16,360 nucleotides of DNA from an uncultured Actinomycetes bacterium (GCA_946481495.1 CAMLNW010000028.1:1-16360), one strand, 5' to 3'; shown: positions 6,929 to 13,898, numbered from the stretch's first letter. Program-made: numbers and translations. Notes: generated from the sequence alone by a model not told the origin.

Positions 6929-7735
6929 CTAGCTGTCGCCGAGCCGGTAGACGCGCCGGCCGAGGCCGAGCAGCACGCTGCGTGGGGTGAACTGGCCGCC
7001 GACCGCGGTCGCCTTGTTGATCGCTCCGGGGATCACGACGCCCTTGCCGCGCTCGAGCCCCTTGACGCCGGCCTCGGCGACGTCCGGCGAATCCACCCAG
7101 GCGAACCCGGGCATCACCGACTCCAGCTTGACGTTGCCCACCTCGGCGAACTCCGTCTTGACCGGACCCGGGCAGAGCGCCGTCGCGGTCACGCCGGTGC
7201 CGTGCAGGTCGGCGGCGAGCGCCTGGGTGAAGGTGAGCACGAACGCCTTGCTGGCGCTGTAGGTCGCCTGCGTCGGCAGCGGCTGGAAGCCTGCGGTCGA
7301 GGCGAGATTGAGCACGGCGCCGGCCCCGTGCTCGACCATCTTCGGCACGAACTCGCCGCAGAGCGCCACGACGACCTCGCAGTTGAGCCGCACCAGCTCG
7401 GCCTCGCGCCCACCGTCGAGCCGCTGGAACAGGCCCGCCGAGCCGAAGCCGGCGTTGTTGACCAGGACGTCGACGCGCAGGCCGAGCTCGTCGATCGCCT
7501 TCAGCAGCGTCTTGCGTCCGCTCTTGGCCTGGAGGTCGACCGCGACCACCTCGGCGCGGACTCCGTGGGCGTCGGCGAGCTCCTTCGCCAGCGCGACGAG
7601 CCGCTCCTCGCGGCGAGCGACGAGCACTACGTTGTGGCCGCGCTTCGCGAGCGAGCGGGCGATGTCGGCGCCAATGCCCGACGACGCGCCGGTGACGAGT
7701 GCAGTGGAGTCCTTCGAAGGGTCTGGGATGGCCAT
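6929..7735 (-). CDS. Short-chain dehydrogenase/reductase (classical SDR)
   Basis: 268 residues. It is an NAD(P)-dependent oxidoreductase with a complete classical SDR set: cofactor loop TGASSGIG (15-22), Asp67 after the fourth strand, NNAG (93-96), catalytic Ser146 in NLASTAGF, Tyr159 and Lys163 in YSASK, and CPGPVKTEF after the sixth strand. Arg41-Arg42 after strand 2 (VARREE) suggests NADPH preference. The overall pattern is the DltE/COG0300 type, which covers many acyl and steroid-like substrates, and the substrate cannot be told. The ATG at 7735 follows TAGGCT by six bases (leaderless arrangement). It is first in a likely two-gene transcript with the six-TM membrane protein and is divergent from the 92-residue protein. 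Confidence 0.93.
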   Translation of the reverse strand: MAIPDPSKDSTALVTGASSGIGADIARSLAKRGHNVVLVARREERLVALAKELADAHGVRAEVVAVDLQAKSGRKTLLKAIDELGLRVDVLVNNAGFGSAGLFQRLDGGREAELVRLNCEVVVALCGEFVPKMVEHGAGAVLNLASTAGFQPLPTQATYSASKAFVLTFTQALAADLHGTGVTATALCPGPVKTEFAEVGNVKLESVMPGFAWVDSPDVAEAGVKGLERGKGVVIPGAINKATAVGGQFTPRSVLLGLGRRVYRLGDS

Positions 7736-7741
7736 CCAGGC

Positions 7742-7747
7742 AGCCTA
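7742..7747 (-). promoter_or_regulatory. -10 element TAGGCT for the SDR gene, leaderless spacing
   Basis: On the minus strand TAGGCT is followed by six bases and the ATG at 7735. Identical hexamer and spacing occur before the DUF2254 gene at 10057-10062. No -35 box is recognisable. Confidence 0.6.
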
Positions 7748-7752
7748 GCCGG

Positions 7753-7765
7753 GCAGCCACGCTGC
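7753..7765. repeat. Small inverted repeat between two divergent promoters
   Basis: GCAGC-CAC-GCTGC is a perfect 5+3+5 inverted repeat lying between the -10 elements of the SDR gene and the 92-residue gene. GGCAGCC is also repeated directly at 7739-7745 and 7752-7758. It could be an operator, but it is short and GC-rich, so chance is quite possible. Confidence 0.3.
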
Positions 7766-7771
7766 GGTCCC

Positions 7772-7777
7772 TAGAAT
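7772..7777 (+). promoter_or_regulatory. -10 element TAGAAT for the 92-residue gene
   Basis: TAGAAT ends seven bases before the ATG at 7785, closest to the TATAAT consensus of all such sites here. No ribosome binding site is present in the remaining CGAACCC, which supports a leaderless mRNA. Confidence 0.6.
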
Positions 7778-7784
7778 CGAACCC

Positions 7785-8063
7785 ATGTCATCAGAGGATC
7801 CATTCGGCGGACTGTTCGGCGACCCCGACGAGCTGCGGCGGCGGATGGCCGAGATGGCCGAGCAGATGCAGGGGGCGCAGAAGGTCGCCTGGGCCGACAA
7901 CGCGATCAAGCTCGCCGTCGACATGACCGTTGCCGGCATCGACCGGATCAACCTCCAGGGCAACGCCGAGCAGCAGGCCGAGGAGGTCCGCACGGCGATG
8001 ACGCGGATCTTCCCGGAGGCGGTGGCTCTGATTAGAGAGGCAAGAGAGGGCTTCGGCACTTGA
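7785..8063 (+). CDS. Small alpha-helical protein of unknown function (92 aa)
   Basis: I do not recognise this protein. It opens with an acidic and Gly/Phe-rich segment (SSEDPFGGLFGDPDE) and then appears helical throughout: a charged Met/Gln-rich helix (about 16-33), a more hydrophobic helix (37-55, AWADNAIKLAVDMTVAGID), and a final amphipathic helix (61-90) ending REGFGT. There is no signal peptide or transmembrane segment, so it should be cytoplasmic. The Phe-Gly and Met-Gln-rich start faintly recalls YbaB-type small proteins, but the match is not good enough to name it. The case for a real gene is good codon bias, a clean -10 at leaderless spacing, and the absence of any better frame across the interval. 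It is divergent from the SDR gene and convergent with the flippase-like gene. Confidence 0.72.
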   Translation: MSSEDPFGGLFGDPDELRRRMAEMAEQMQGAQKVAWADNAIKLAVDMTVAGIDRINLQGNAEQQAEEVRTAMTRIFPEAVALIREAREGFGT

Positions 8064-8096
8064 CGGCTGCAAACCTTCGCCTGGCGGCGTCATCGG

Positions 8097-8153
8097 GAGC
8101 CTCGCGGGCTGGCGCCCGCCACGGCCCCCTGCTTCCTTGCCAGGCTCGGTTTT
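8097..8153 (+). terminator. Terminator-like stem and T-run after the 92-residue gene
   Basis: GAGCCT (8097-8102) can pair with AGGCTC (8142-8147), enclosing a tighter hairpin GCGGGC-TGGC-GCCCGC (8104-8119), and TTTT follows at 8150-8153. It lies in the 96-base gap between convergent stops at 8063 and 8160. The outer stem is long-range, so only the inner hairpin is firm. Confidence 0.4.
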
Positions 8154-8159
8154 CGCTCG

Positions 8160-9140
8160 TCAGACGGAATTCTCGGCCGCGCGATCCTCTCGACCTCGCG
8201 CGATTACTTCTTTGAAGCTGCGCAGCCGGAAGATGAACGCCAGCGCGCCGAAGCCGACGCCGAAGACGAAGACGCCGATCGCGATCTGCTGGCCGACCGA
8301 GTAGGCGGCGACCGTCGCGGCCGGCGCTGTTCCGGCGAACACCTTGACCAGCAGTGCCTGGGCGACGCCCGCCCCCTGCGGCGTGAACGGAACCGCGGCG
8401 GCGACGGCGTTGACGCCGAGCACCAGCAGCACGTTGTTGACCGAGCCGCCGACGTTGAACGCCTCGAGCAGGAACCAGAACGCGGTGAAGCGGAACAGCC
8501 AGCCGACGAACTGGATCGCGAAGACCTCGCGGAAGTAGCGCTCGCGATCGAAGACGATCGTCAGGCCCTGGCGAACGCGCTCCCAGAAAGCCCGCACGCG
8601 GACCGAGAAGTAGGCGAACGAGAACAGCACCGCGATCGCGACGGCCGTGATCAGGAAAAGCGTGAAGCGTGGGTGGGCGGCGAGGTAGGAGAGGTCGAAG
8701 GCGTTGAGGTTGGCGAAGTCCGGCGGCTTCGGGAAGACGCCCTGGGTGAACGCGAACAGCAGGATCAAGCTGCCCATCGCGACGTCGAAGCCGAGCTCGA
8801 CGACGAAGCTCGACGCGACCGCCGGGTAGCTCGAGTTCGGGATCGCGGTCTTGGTCAAGAAGAGCCGCACGACGTCGCCGCCGCGCGCCGGGACGACAGC
8901 GTTGAAGCCGTAGCCGGCGAAATAGGCGCCCCAGATGTCGCGGAAGGCGATCGGCTCAGTCGGGTAGGCGGCGCGCAGGATGTTGAACGACGCGCGCGCG
9001 CGGAACGTCAGGTAGATCCCGAACGCGAGCAGCGCGAGCAGCAGCGGCACGGGCCGCACGCTGGCCAGCCCGTCGAAGAACTGGTCGACCGCGTCGAAGA
9101 ACGAGCGGAACGAGTCGCCGAGGGTCGCGGGGGCCGCCAT
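8160..9140 (-). CDS. Lysylphosphatidylglycerol synthase TM-domain (flippase-like) membrane protein
   Basis: 326 residues with about seven to eight hydrophobic segments (starting about 30-47, 68-85, 108-130, 157-180, 208-230, 235-256 and 280-305). The NAVVPARGGDVVRLFL segment (80-95) matches the conserved N-x3-P-x-R-x-G-(D/E)-x2-R loop of the PF03706/LPG synthase TM family, and PFTPQGAGVAQALLV near residue 250 matches its second Gly-rich loop. There is no C-terminal aminoacyl-transferase domain, so this is the stand-alone TM form, generally thought to move a lipid or lipid-linked sugar across the membrane. The cargo is unknown. The ATG at 9140 follows TAGTCT by nine bases. The aldo/keto reductase ends 40 bases upstream on the same strand, so read-through is possible. 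Confidence 0.85.
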   Translation of the reverse strand: MAAPATLGDSFRSFFDAVDQFFDGLASVRPVPLLLALLAFGIYLTFRARASFNILRAAYPTEPIAFRDIWGAYFAGYGFNAVVPARGGDVVRLFLTKTAIPNSSYPAVASSFVVELGFDVAMGSLILLFAFTQGVFPKPPDFANLNAFDLSYLAAHPRFTLFLITAVAIAVLFSFAYFSVRVRAFWERVRQGLTIVFDRERYFREVFAIQFVGWLFRFTAFWFLLEAFNVGGSVNNVLLVLGVNAVAAAVPFTPQGAGVAQALLVKVFAGTAPAATVAAYSVGQQIAIGVFVFGVGFGALAFIFRLRSFKEVIARGREDRAAENSV

Positions 9141-9149
9141 TCCCGCATG

Positions 9150-9155
9150 AGACTA
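9150..9155 (-). promoter_or_regulatory. -10-like TAGTCT for the flippase-like gene
   Basis: On the minus strand TAGTCT is followed by nine bases and the ATG at 9140. It lies in the 40-base gap after the reductase stop, so the gene may have its own promoter in addition to read-through. Confidence 0.4.
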
Positions 9156-9180
9156 CGAGGCGACCGACCGGAGCCCGTCG

Positions 9181-10008
9181 TCAGAGCTCGACGTGCGACT
9201 CCGGGTCGCCGCCGAGCCGGTTGTCGCGGTCGAACTCGGCGAGCGACGCCATCTCCGCGTCGCTCAGCTCGAAGTCGAAGACGTCGAGGTTCTCGGCGAT
9301 CCGCTCCGGGTCGCCCGACTTCGGGATCACGACCAGGCCGAGCTGGATGTGCCAGCGCAGCACGACCTGGGCCGCCGTCTTGCCGTGTGCTTCGCCGATC
9401 TCGGCCAGCCTCGGGTGGCCGAGCAGGCCACGGCCGAGCGGCCGCCACGACTCGACGACGACGTCGTGCTCGGCATGCCAGGCGCGGACGTCGGCCTGAG
9501 CGAAGTCGGGGTGCAGCTCGATTTGGTTGACGGCCGGCCAGACGCCGGTCGCCGCGGCGATCCGCTCGATCTGGTCCGGAGTGAAGTTCGACACGCCGAT
9601 CGACCGCACTAACCCCTGCTCGCGCAGCTGGACGAACGCGCGCCAGGTGTCGACGTAGCGGTCGATCGTCGGCAGCGGCCAGTGGATCAGGTAGAGGTCG
9701 ACGTACTCCAGGCCGAGCCGCCGCCGGCTCTCCTCGAACCCGGCCAGCGCCTGCTCGTAACCGTGATCGGCGCCCGGCAGCTTGGTGGTGACGACGATCT
9801 CCTCACGCGGAACGCCGGAATCCGCCACTGCGCGGCCGACGCCGACCTCGTTGTCGTAGCGCGCCGCGCTGTCGATCAGCCGGTAGCCGTGCTCGAGCGC
9901 GGTGCCGACCGCCGCGTAGGCCTCGTCGTCGTCGAGCGGCCAAGTCCCCAGCCCGAGCTGGGGGATCGCCCTCCCGTCGAGCAGCTCGATCGTCGGCGCA
10001 AGCGTCAC
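9181..10008 (-). CDS. Aldo/keto reductase (2,5-diketo-D-gluconate reductase-like)
   Basis: 275 residues when started at the GTG at 10008, giving MTLAPTIELLDGRAIPQLGLGTW. A frame-open extension upstream to 10380 exists, but it is only the antisense of DUF2254, lacks family sequence and would leave no room for promoters. It reduces aldehydes or ketones with NADPH. The catalytic tetrad is complete: Asp46 and Tyr51 (DSAARYDNE), Lys76 (TTKLP) and His109 (IHWPLP). GVSNF (138-142) and the IPKSGDPERIAENL NADPH-binding stretch near the C-terminus also match. The C-terminal loop is short, as in bacterial AKR5-type enzymes. It is divergent from DUF2254 and upstream of the flippase-like gene. No clear -10 was found for this start. 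Confidence 0.9.
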   Translation of the reverse strand: MTLAPTIELLDGRAIPQLGLGTWPLDDDEAYAAVGTALEHGYRLIDSAARYDNEVGVGRAVADSGVPREEIVVTTKLPGADHGYEQALAGFEESRRRLGLEYVDLYLIHWPLPTIDRYVDTWRAFVQLREQGLVRSIGVSNFTPDQIERIAAATGVWPAVNQIELHPDFAQADVRAWHAEHDVVVESWRPLGRGLLGHPRLAEIGEAHGKTAAQVVLRWHIQLGLVVIPKSGDPERIAENLDVFDFELSDAEMASLAEFDRDNRLGGDPESHVEL

Positions 10009-10056
10009 AACGACTTTCTGCCCACTCCACGCGCGATTGACGCCCGAGCCGCCACA

Positions 10057-10062
10057 TAGGCT
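10057..10062 (+). promoter_or_regulatory. -10 element TAGGCT for DUF2254, leaderless spacing
   Basis: TAGGCT ends six bases before the ATG at 10069, the same hexamer and gap as at the SDR gene. GGCCGG between them is not a ribosome binding site. Confidence 0.6.
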
Positions 10063-10068
10063 GGCCGG

Positions 10069-11343
10069 ATGAGCTGGGGACTCCGCTTCCGCGCCCGCGA
10101 GTGGCTCGACCGCAGCTGGATCGTCGTGCCGGCGATCTACATCGTCGCGGCGCTCGCGCTGGGAAAGCTGATCCCGTCGCTGGAGAGCGGCGGCACCGGC
10201 CCGTTCGGGCTCCACCTCGACCAAGACAGCGCGCGCTCGATCCTCGAGGCGGTCGCCGGCGGGATGATCGCCTTCACCGGCTTCGTCGTCTCGGTCGCGG
10301 TGGTCGTCGTCCAGTTCGGCGCGAGCCAGTACACGCCGCGCCTGGTGCTGCGCTTCCGCCGCGACACGGTCGTCAAGCACGCGCTTGGGATCTTCATCGC
10401 ACCGGCGCTCTACGCACTCGTCTCGCTGGTCGACATCGGCGAGGGCGACATCCCGAACCTGACGGTCGCGGTCGCCGTCGGGCTGCTGCTCGCCGCCGTC
10501 TTCGCCTTCTTCACGCTCGTCGCGCGGCTGCTCGATCTGCTGCGGCCGCGCCGCCTATACGACCAGCTGCGCGCCGGGTGCGAGCGGGCGATCGACCAGG
10601 TTTATCCGGAGCCGTTCGACGACGCGACCGCCGATCCCACGACGGTGCTACCGCCGCCGGGCGACCCGATCTCCTTCCACGGTCGCAGCGGCGTGCTGTC
10701 GGCGCTCGACCGCACGGCGCTGATCGAGCTCGCGACGAAAGGCGAGACGACGGTCGAGGTCCTGCTCCCGGTCGGCAGCTACGTCCACCACGGCGCCCCG
10801 CTCTTTCGTTTACGCGGACCCGCCGCGGCCGGCGCGACGCACCGCGAGCTGGAGCGCGCCGCGATCGTCGCCGAGGAGCGGACGCTGACCCAAGACCCCG
10901 CCTTCGCGATCCGGGCGATCGTCGACATCGCGATCCGCGCGCTGTCGCCGGCGGTCAACGACCCGACCACAGCCGTTCAGGGCCTCGACGTGCTCGAGGC
11001 GATCCTCCAGCTGCTCGCCCGGCGCGACCTCGGCGCCGGCCTGGTCCGTGACGCCGACGGCACGGCGCGCGTCCTCTACCCGGCGCCCGACTGGCCCGAC
11101 CTGCTCGACCTCGCGCTGACCGAGATCCGCTCCTACGGCGCCAACTCGCATCAGATCACACGCCGCATGCGAGCACTGCTGGCCGAGCTCTTCGCCGCCG
11201 CGCCGGCCGATCGCCGGCCGGCGATCGAGGCCCAGGTCGCGTTGCTCGACGCAGCGGTCGTCCGCGTGCACCCCGATCCCGCCGAGCGCGCCCTGGCGCT
11301 CACGGCCGACCACATGGGCCTCGGCGGCCGCCCGGCGGCCTGA
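10069..11343 (+). CDS. DUF2254 family membrane protein
   Basis: 424 residues. Predicted integral membrane protein with four hydrophobic segments (about 17-38, 62-86, 103-124 and 132-154), followed by a large soluble C-terminal part. Family marks are the GGMIAFTGFVVSVAVVVVQF segment with the QFGASQYTPRLVLRFRRD loop right after it, and the DPAFAIRAIVDIAIRALSPAVNDPTTAVQGLD motif in the soluble part, both strongly conserved in DUF2254. The function is not established. The topology and charged loop would suit a transporter, channel-like or envelope role, but that is speculation. It has its own leaderless-type promoter, is divergent from the aldo/keto reductase, and ends 13 bases from the convergent XRE-cupin stop with no hairpin between them. 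Confidence 0.9.
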   Translation: MSWGLRFRAREWLDRSWIVVPAIYIVAALALGKLIPSLESGGTGPFGLHLDQDSARSILEAVAGGMIAFTGFVVSVAVVVVQFGASQYTPRLVLRFRRDTVVKHALGIFIAPALYALVSLVDIGEGDIPNLTVAVAVGLLLAAVFAFFTLVARLLDLLRPRRLYDQLRAGCERAIDQVYPEPFDDATADPTTVLPPPGDPISFHGRSGVLSALDRTALIELATKGETTVEVLLPVGSYVHHGAPLFRLRGPAAAGATHRELERAAIVAEERTLTQDPAFAIRAIVDIAIRALSPAVNDPTTAVQGLDVLEAILQLLARRDLGAGLVRDADGTARVLYPAPDWPDLLDLALTEIRSYGANSHQITRRMRALLAELFAAAPADRRPAIEAQVALLDAAVVRVHPDPAERALALTADHMGLGGRPAA

Positions 11344-11356
11344 GCGCCAGCTCGGC

Positions 11357-11914
11357 TTAGGTCGGCGGCGCGACGATCAAGAGTGCCCGCGCGCCACGCG
11401 CACTGGCCTCGACCTGCTGCGGCACGTCGGCCGGGAACGACGCGTAGTCGCCAGCGACCAGCTCGCTGACGCGCTCGACCGGTCCTGCGACGACCCTGCC
11501 CTGGAGGACATAGAGCAGCGCGCGCGAGCCCGCGGCCCTCGGCGCGAGCTGCTCCAGATGTCCGGGTGGCAGGTTCAGCTCCGCCACTTCGAGCGTGCCG
11601 CCGCCGAGCGCCGGACCGTCCAGCGGTCGCCGGGCCGCCGCGCCGTCGGCCGCGGGCGCCCGCTCGCCGCGCACGATGTGGACCGGCGCCAGCTCCGGCT
11701 GCTCGAGCAGCTCCCCGACCGAGACGCGCAGCGCGCTGGCGAGCGCCGCAAGCGTCTCGACGGTCGGGTTGCCATTGCCGCGCTCGATCCCCGACAGCGT
11801 CGCCTTGCTGATTCCCGTGGCGCGCGCGAGCTGGGACAGCGACAGGTGGCCGGCGACCCGCAGGCGCCGCAGGTTCGCGGCGAGATCGGTTACTGTACTG
11901 TACAAATCGTTCAC
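11357..11914 (-). CDS. XRE-family transcriptional regulator with C-terminal cupin
   Basis: 185 residues from the GTG at 11914 (MNDLYSTVTDLAANLRRLR). The helix-turn-helix spans about 11-70, with LSLSQLARATGISKATLSGIERG as the DNA-reading core. The cupin domain (about 108-182) carries the LPPGHLEQ and LQGRVVAGPVERVSELVAGDYASFPADVPQ strands and probably senses a small ligand. Longer starts exist (ATG 11926 or 11947), but 11947 would overlap the divergent isomerase gene. The GTG has TATGTT seven bases upstream on the minus strand, matching the leaderless pattern of this window. Regulators of this type often control a neighbouring enzyme gene. Here the divergent isomerase is the obvious candidate, and two palindromes lie over the shared promoter region. 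Confidence 0.88.
   Translation of the reverse strand: MNDLYSTVTDLAANLRRLRVAGHLSLSQLARATGISKATLSGIERGNGNPTVETLAALASALRVSVGELLEQPELAPVHIVRGERAPAADGAAARRPLDGPALGGGTLEVAELNLPPGHLEQLAPRAAGSRALLYVLQGRVVAGPVERVSELVAGDYASFPADVPQQVEASARGARALLIVAPPT
11894..11904. promoter_or_regulatory. Palindrome TGTACTGTACA, candidate operator
   Basis: Perfect inverted repeat TGTAC-T-GTACA, AT-rich against a GC-rich background. It covers codons 4-7 of the XRE-cupin gene and the -35 position of the divergent isomerase promoter. It could be bound by the XRE-cupin regulator, giving autoregulation and target control. Confidence 0.5.
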
Positions 11915-11927
11915 TATCCTGAACATA
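11909..11927. promoter_or_regulatory. Divergent promoter region with palindrome GTTCA-N6-TGAAC
   Basis: GTTCACTATCCTGAAC (11909-11924) has perfect five-base arms. It contains TATCCT (11915-11920), a plausible plus-strand -10 for the isomerase gene, and overlaps TATGTT (minus strand, 11922-11927), a plausible -10 for the regulator with the GTG seven bases on. A protein on this site would block both. Confidence 0.5.
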
Positions 11928-11937
11928 CAGGAGAGCC

Positions 11938-12516
11938 ATGACGCCACCGGCCAGCTTCTACCTCGACGTCGGATCGCCGTTCGCCTACCTCGCGGCCGAG
12001 CACATCGACACCCTCTTCCCCGCCGACGCGGTCGCCTGGCAGCCGGTCTCGCTCGGCGCGATCTTCAAGGCCACCGGCCGCTCGTCATGGTCGCTCGGCA
12101 ATCCCGAGCGGCGCCGGGCGGGAATGGCCGAGGTCGAGCAGCGCGCCGCCGAGCGCGGGCTCCCGCCGGTCCGCTGGCCCGACCCGTGGCCGAGCAACTA
12201 CCTGATGGCTATGCGCGCCGCCGCCTATGCCACCCAGCTCGGCCGCGGCCGCGACTTCCTCGTCCAGGCGCTGCGCGACGGCTTCCAACGCGGCCACGAC
12301 CTCAGCCTGCCGGTCCACGTGCTCGAGTCCGCCGAGCGGATCGGCCTCGACCCGCTCGACGTCGAGCGCGCCACCGGCGACCCCGATGTCAAGCTCGCGC
12401 TCCGCCAGGCGACCGACGCCGCGCTCGAGCTCGGGGTCTTCGGTGTCCCCACGGTCGCCGTCGCCGGCGAGCTCTTCTGGGGCGACGACCGACTCGAGGA
12501 CGCCGCGCGCGCCTAG
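11938..12516 (+). CDS. 2-hydroxychromene-2-carboxylate isomerase / DsbA-family (kappa GST-like) protein
   Basis: 192 residues. A thioredoxin-like fold with a helical insert, as in NahD-type HCCA isomerases and kappa-class glutathione transferases. The start ASFYLDVGSPFAYLAAEHI carries Ser13 in the place of the catalytic serine of HCCA isomerase (no CxxC, so it is not a disulfide oxidase). The C-terminal GVFGVPTVAVAGELFWGDDRLEDA has the cis-proline (VPT, Pro171) and the WGDDRL end typical of the family. In aromatic degradation these enzymes isomerise hydroxychromene carboxylate using glutathione. In an actinobacterium the thiol and substrate may differ, and no aromatic catabolic genes lie nearby. 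AGGAG at 11929-11933 supports the ATG at 11938. It is divergent from the XRE-cupin gene, and its stop shares CTAG with the convergent membrane gene. Confidence 0.9.
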   Translation: MTPPASFYLDVGSPFAYLAAEHIDTLFPADAVAWQPVSLGAIFKATGRSSWSLGNPERRRAGMAEVEQRAAERGLPPVRWPDPWPSNYLMAMRAAAYATQLGRGRDFLVQALRDGFQRGHDLSLPVHVLESAERIGLDPLDVERATGDPDVKLALRQATDAALELGVFGVPTVAVAGELFWGDDRLEDAARA

Positions 12517-13898
12517 AGCTTGCTCGCCTCCGACAGCAGCCACAGCGCGAGGCAGGTGAAGCCGACCATCACGGCAAGCATCCAGTACTGCGAGCGGGTC
12601 GCGCGCTTCGGGTCGTCATAGATCGCGATCGCGCGGTCGTGGGCGAGGATCAGCGCACAGACGTGCCCGGCGACGACAGCGCCGACCTGGAAGTACCAGA
12701 TGAAGGTCGTCGAGATGACGGTGAAATCGATCTCACGGCCGGCCGTCCCGAGGTAGTCGGTCCCCTCGCCGAGCGGGTCGGAGACGAGCCGGATGATGTC
12801 CTGCCCCTGGAAGGCAAAGAAGCTGACGTAGTGCGCGAACGCGTAGACGAGCGCGATCGGCGCGAGCGAGTGCGCGAAGCGGCTCGCCAGCTCGCGCACG
12901 GTGAAGCCGCCGCCGACCCGCGCGGCGCCCCACGAGCCGAGCAGGAAGAAGCCGACGATCAGCGCAATCGCGACCAGCATCGACAGGCCGAAGACCAGCT
13001 CGAGCGAGTCGACCGCGCTGAAGCCGACCGACTCGAAGACCTCCTGCAGGCTCGGGATCCAGCCGTTGAACGTCGGCCCGCCACTGAAGCCGTCGAAGCT
13101 GACGATGCCGATCAACGCGCAGACGAAGACGACCGACCCCGGCGCCGGCTCCCAGTGCGCCAGCCCTGACAGCGGCCGCTGGACGCCGATCTCACGGTCG
13201 CGCCGCTCGAAGACCGAGATCCGCGCAAACAGGTTGAAGTAGACCGAGAACGCATCGCCGCGGCTCGTCCAGGCGTCGACGCCGTAGAGCGCCATCCCGA
13301 TCCAGGTGGCGACCGAGTAGATCAGCGTCGCTGTGGCCACCGTCTGCGGCTGGTCGCCACCGTTGGCCGCGAGCTCGAGCCAGCCGAATGCCACGATCCC
13401 GACGACCGCCGGCCAGCGCCCCAGCCGCTCCGGATAGGCGAACGGAGCCGGCAACGGCTCACCGGCGGCGCGCGTCGTCACCCGGGCGATCGCCCTCCCG
13501 ACGGCGCGCCACGGGTTGAACGCGCGGAAGACGTCGCCGAGCAGCAGCGACAACGGCAGCAGCCCGATCCAGAAGGTGATGTAGACGAACGTCGGCGTGA
13601 AGTTGTCGTTCGGGTTCGTGCTGCCGCGGAAGCCCGCGTAGACGACCAGCCCAAGTAGGAAGACCCCGATCGCCCCGCACAGCAGCGCAACCGGCGTGCT
13701 CGCCACGACACGGCTGAACCAGCCCGGCAGCGGTCGCCAGCTGTCGCCCTGCAGCCGTGGCTTCGGCCACAGCGTCGCCAACGCAACGAACGACACGACC
13801 AGCACCAACGACGCGCCCCAAAGGAACAGCCAGGTCGGGATCGGCACGTCCTGACGGCCCGTCAAGCCGTGCGCGATCGGCAGGAACACCCCCCACAT
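12513..13898 (-). CDS. Ten-TM integral membrane protein, unknown function
   Basis: 461 residues from the ATG at 13898 (MWGVFLPIAHGLTGRQDVPIP). I do not recognise a named family, though the AHGLxGRxDxPIPxWLF opening recalls uncharacterised actinobacterial membrane proteins. About ten hydrophobic segments are visible (22-43, 66-90, 102-121, 161-178, 187-206, 253-268, 301-322, 342-363, 395-418 and 438-455). Loops hold polar motifs such as STNPNDNFTPTF (93-104), DVFRAFNPWRA (122-132), a charged SRGDAFSVYFNLFARISVFERRD region (212-234) and HYVSFFAFQGQD (356-367). Buried histidines and glutamates could be functional, but no cofactor motif is certain. An in-frame ATG at 13925 would abut the divergent methyltransferase start directly and longer extensions would overlap it, so 13898 is preferred. 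Its stop overlaps the isomerase stop by CTAG. Confidence 0.82.
   Translation of the reverse strand: MWGVFLPIAHGLTGRQDVPIPTWLFLWGASLVLVVSFVALATLWPKPRLQGDSWRPLPGWFSRVVASTPVALLCGAIGVFLLGLVVYAGFRGSTNPNDNFTPTFVYITFWIGLLPLSLLLGDVFRAFNPWRAVGRAIARVTTRAAGEPLPAPFAYPERLGRWPAVVGIVAFGWLELAANGGDQPQTVATATLIYSVATWIGMALYGVDAWTSRGDAFSVYFNLFARISVFERRDREIGVQRPLSGLAHWEPAPGSVVFVCALIGIVSFDGFSGGPTFNGWIPSLQEVFESVGFSAVDSLELVFGLSMLVAIALIVGFFLLGSWGAARVGGGFTVRELASRFAHSLAPIALVYAFAHYVSFFAFQGQDIIRLVSDPLGEGTDYLGTAGREIDFTVISTTFIWYFQVGAVVAGHVCALILAHDRAIAIYDDPKRATRSQYWMLAVMVGFTCLALWLLSEASKL

Noticed and set aside
6004..6990. 328-codon plus-strand frame opposite the six-TM membrane protein
   Set aside because: Antisense shadow. 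The true strand gives clear transmembrane segments.
8673..9530. 285-codon plus-strand frame opposite the flippase-like gene and the aldo/keto reductase
   Set aside because: Antisense shadow with Arg/Gly-rich low-complexity translation.
10009..10380. 124-codon upstream extension of the aldo/keto reductase frame
   Set aside because: It is antisense to DUF2254, has no aldo/keto reductase sequence, and the family N-terminus begins at the GTG at 10008.
10101..11051. 316-codon plus-strand frame inside DUF2254
   Set aside because: Frame-shifted shadow of a recognised family.
11595..13169. 524-codon plus-strand frame across three genes
   Set aside because: It spans the regulator antisense, the isomerase in a shifted frame, and the membrane gene antisense. 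The composition is Arg/Ala-rich with no motifs.
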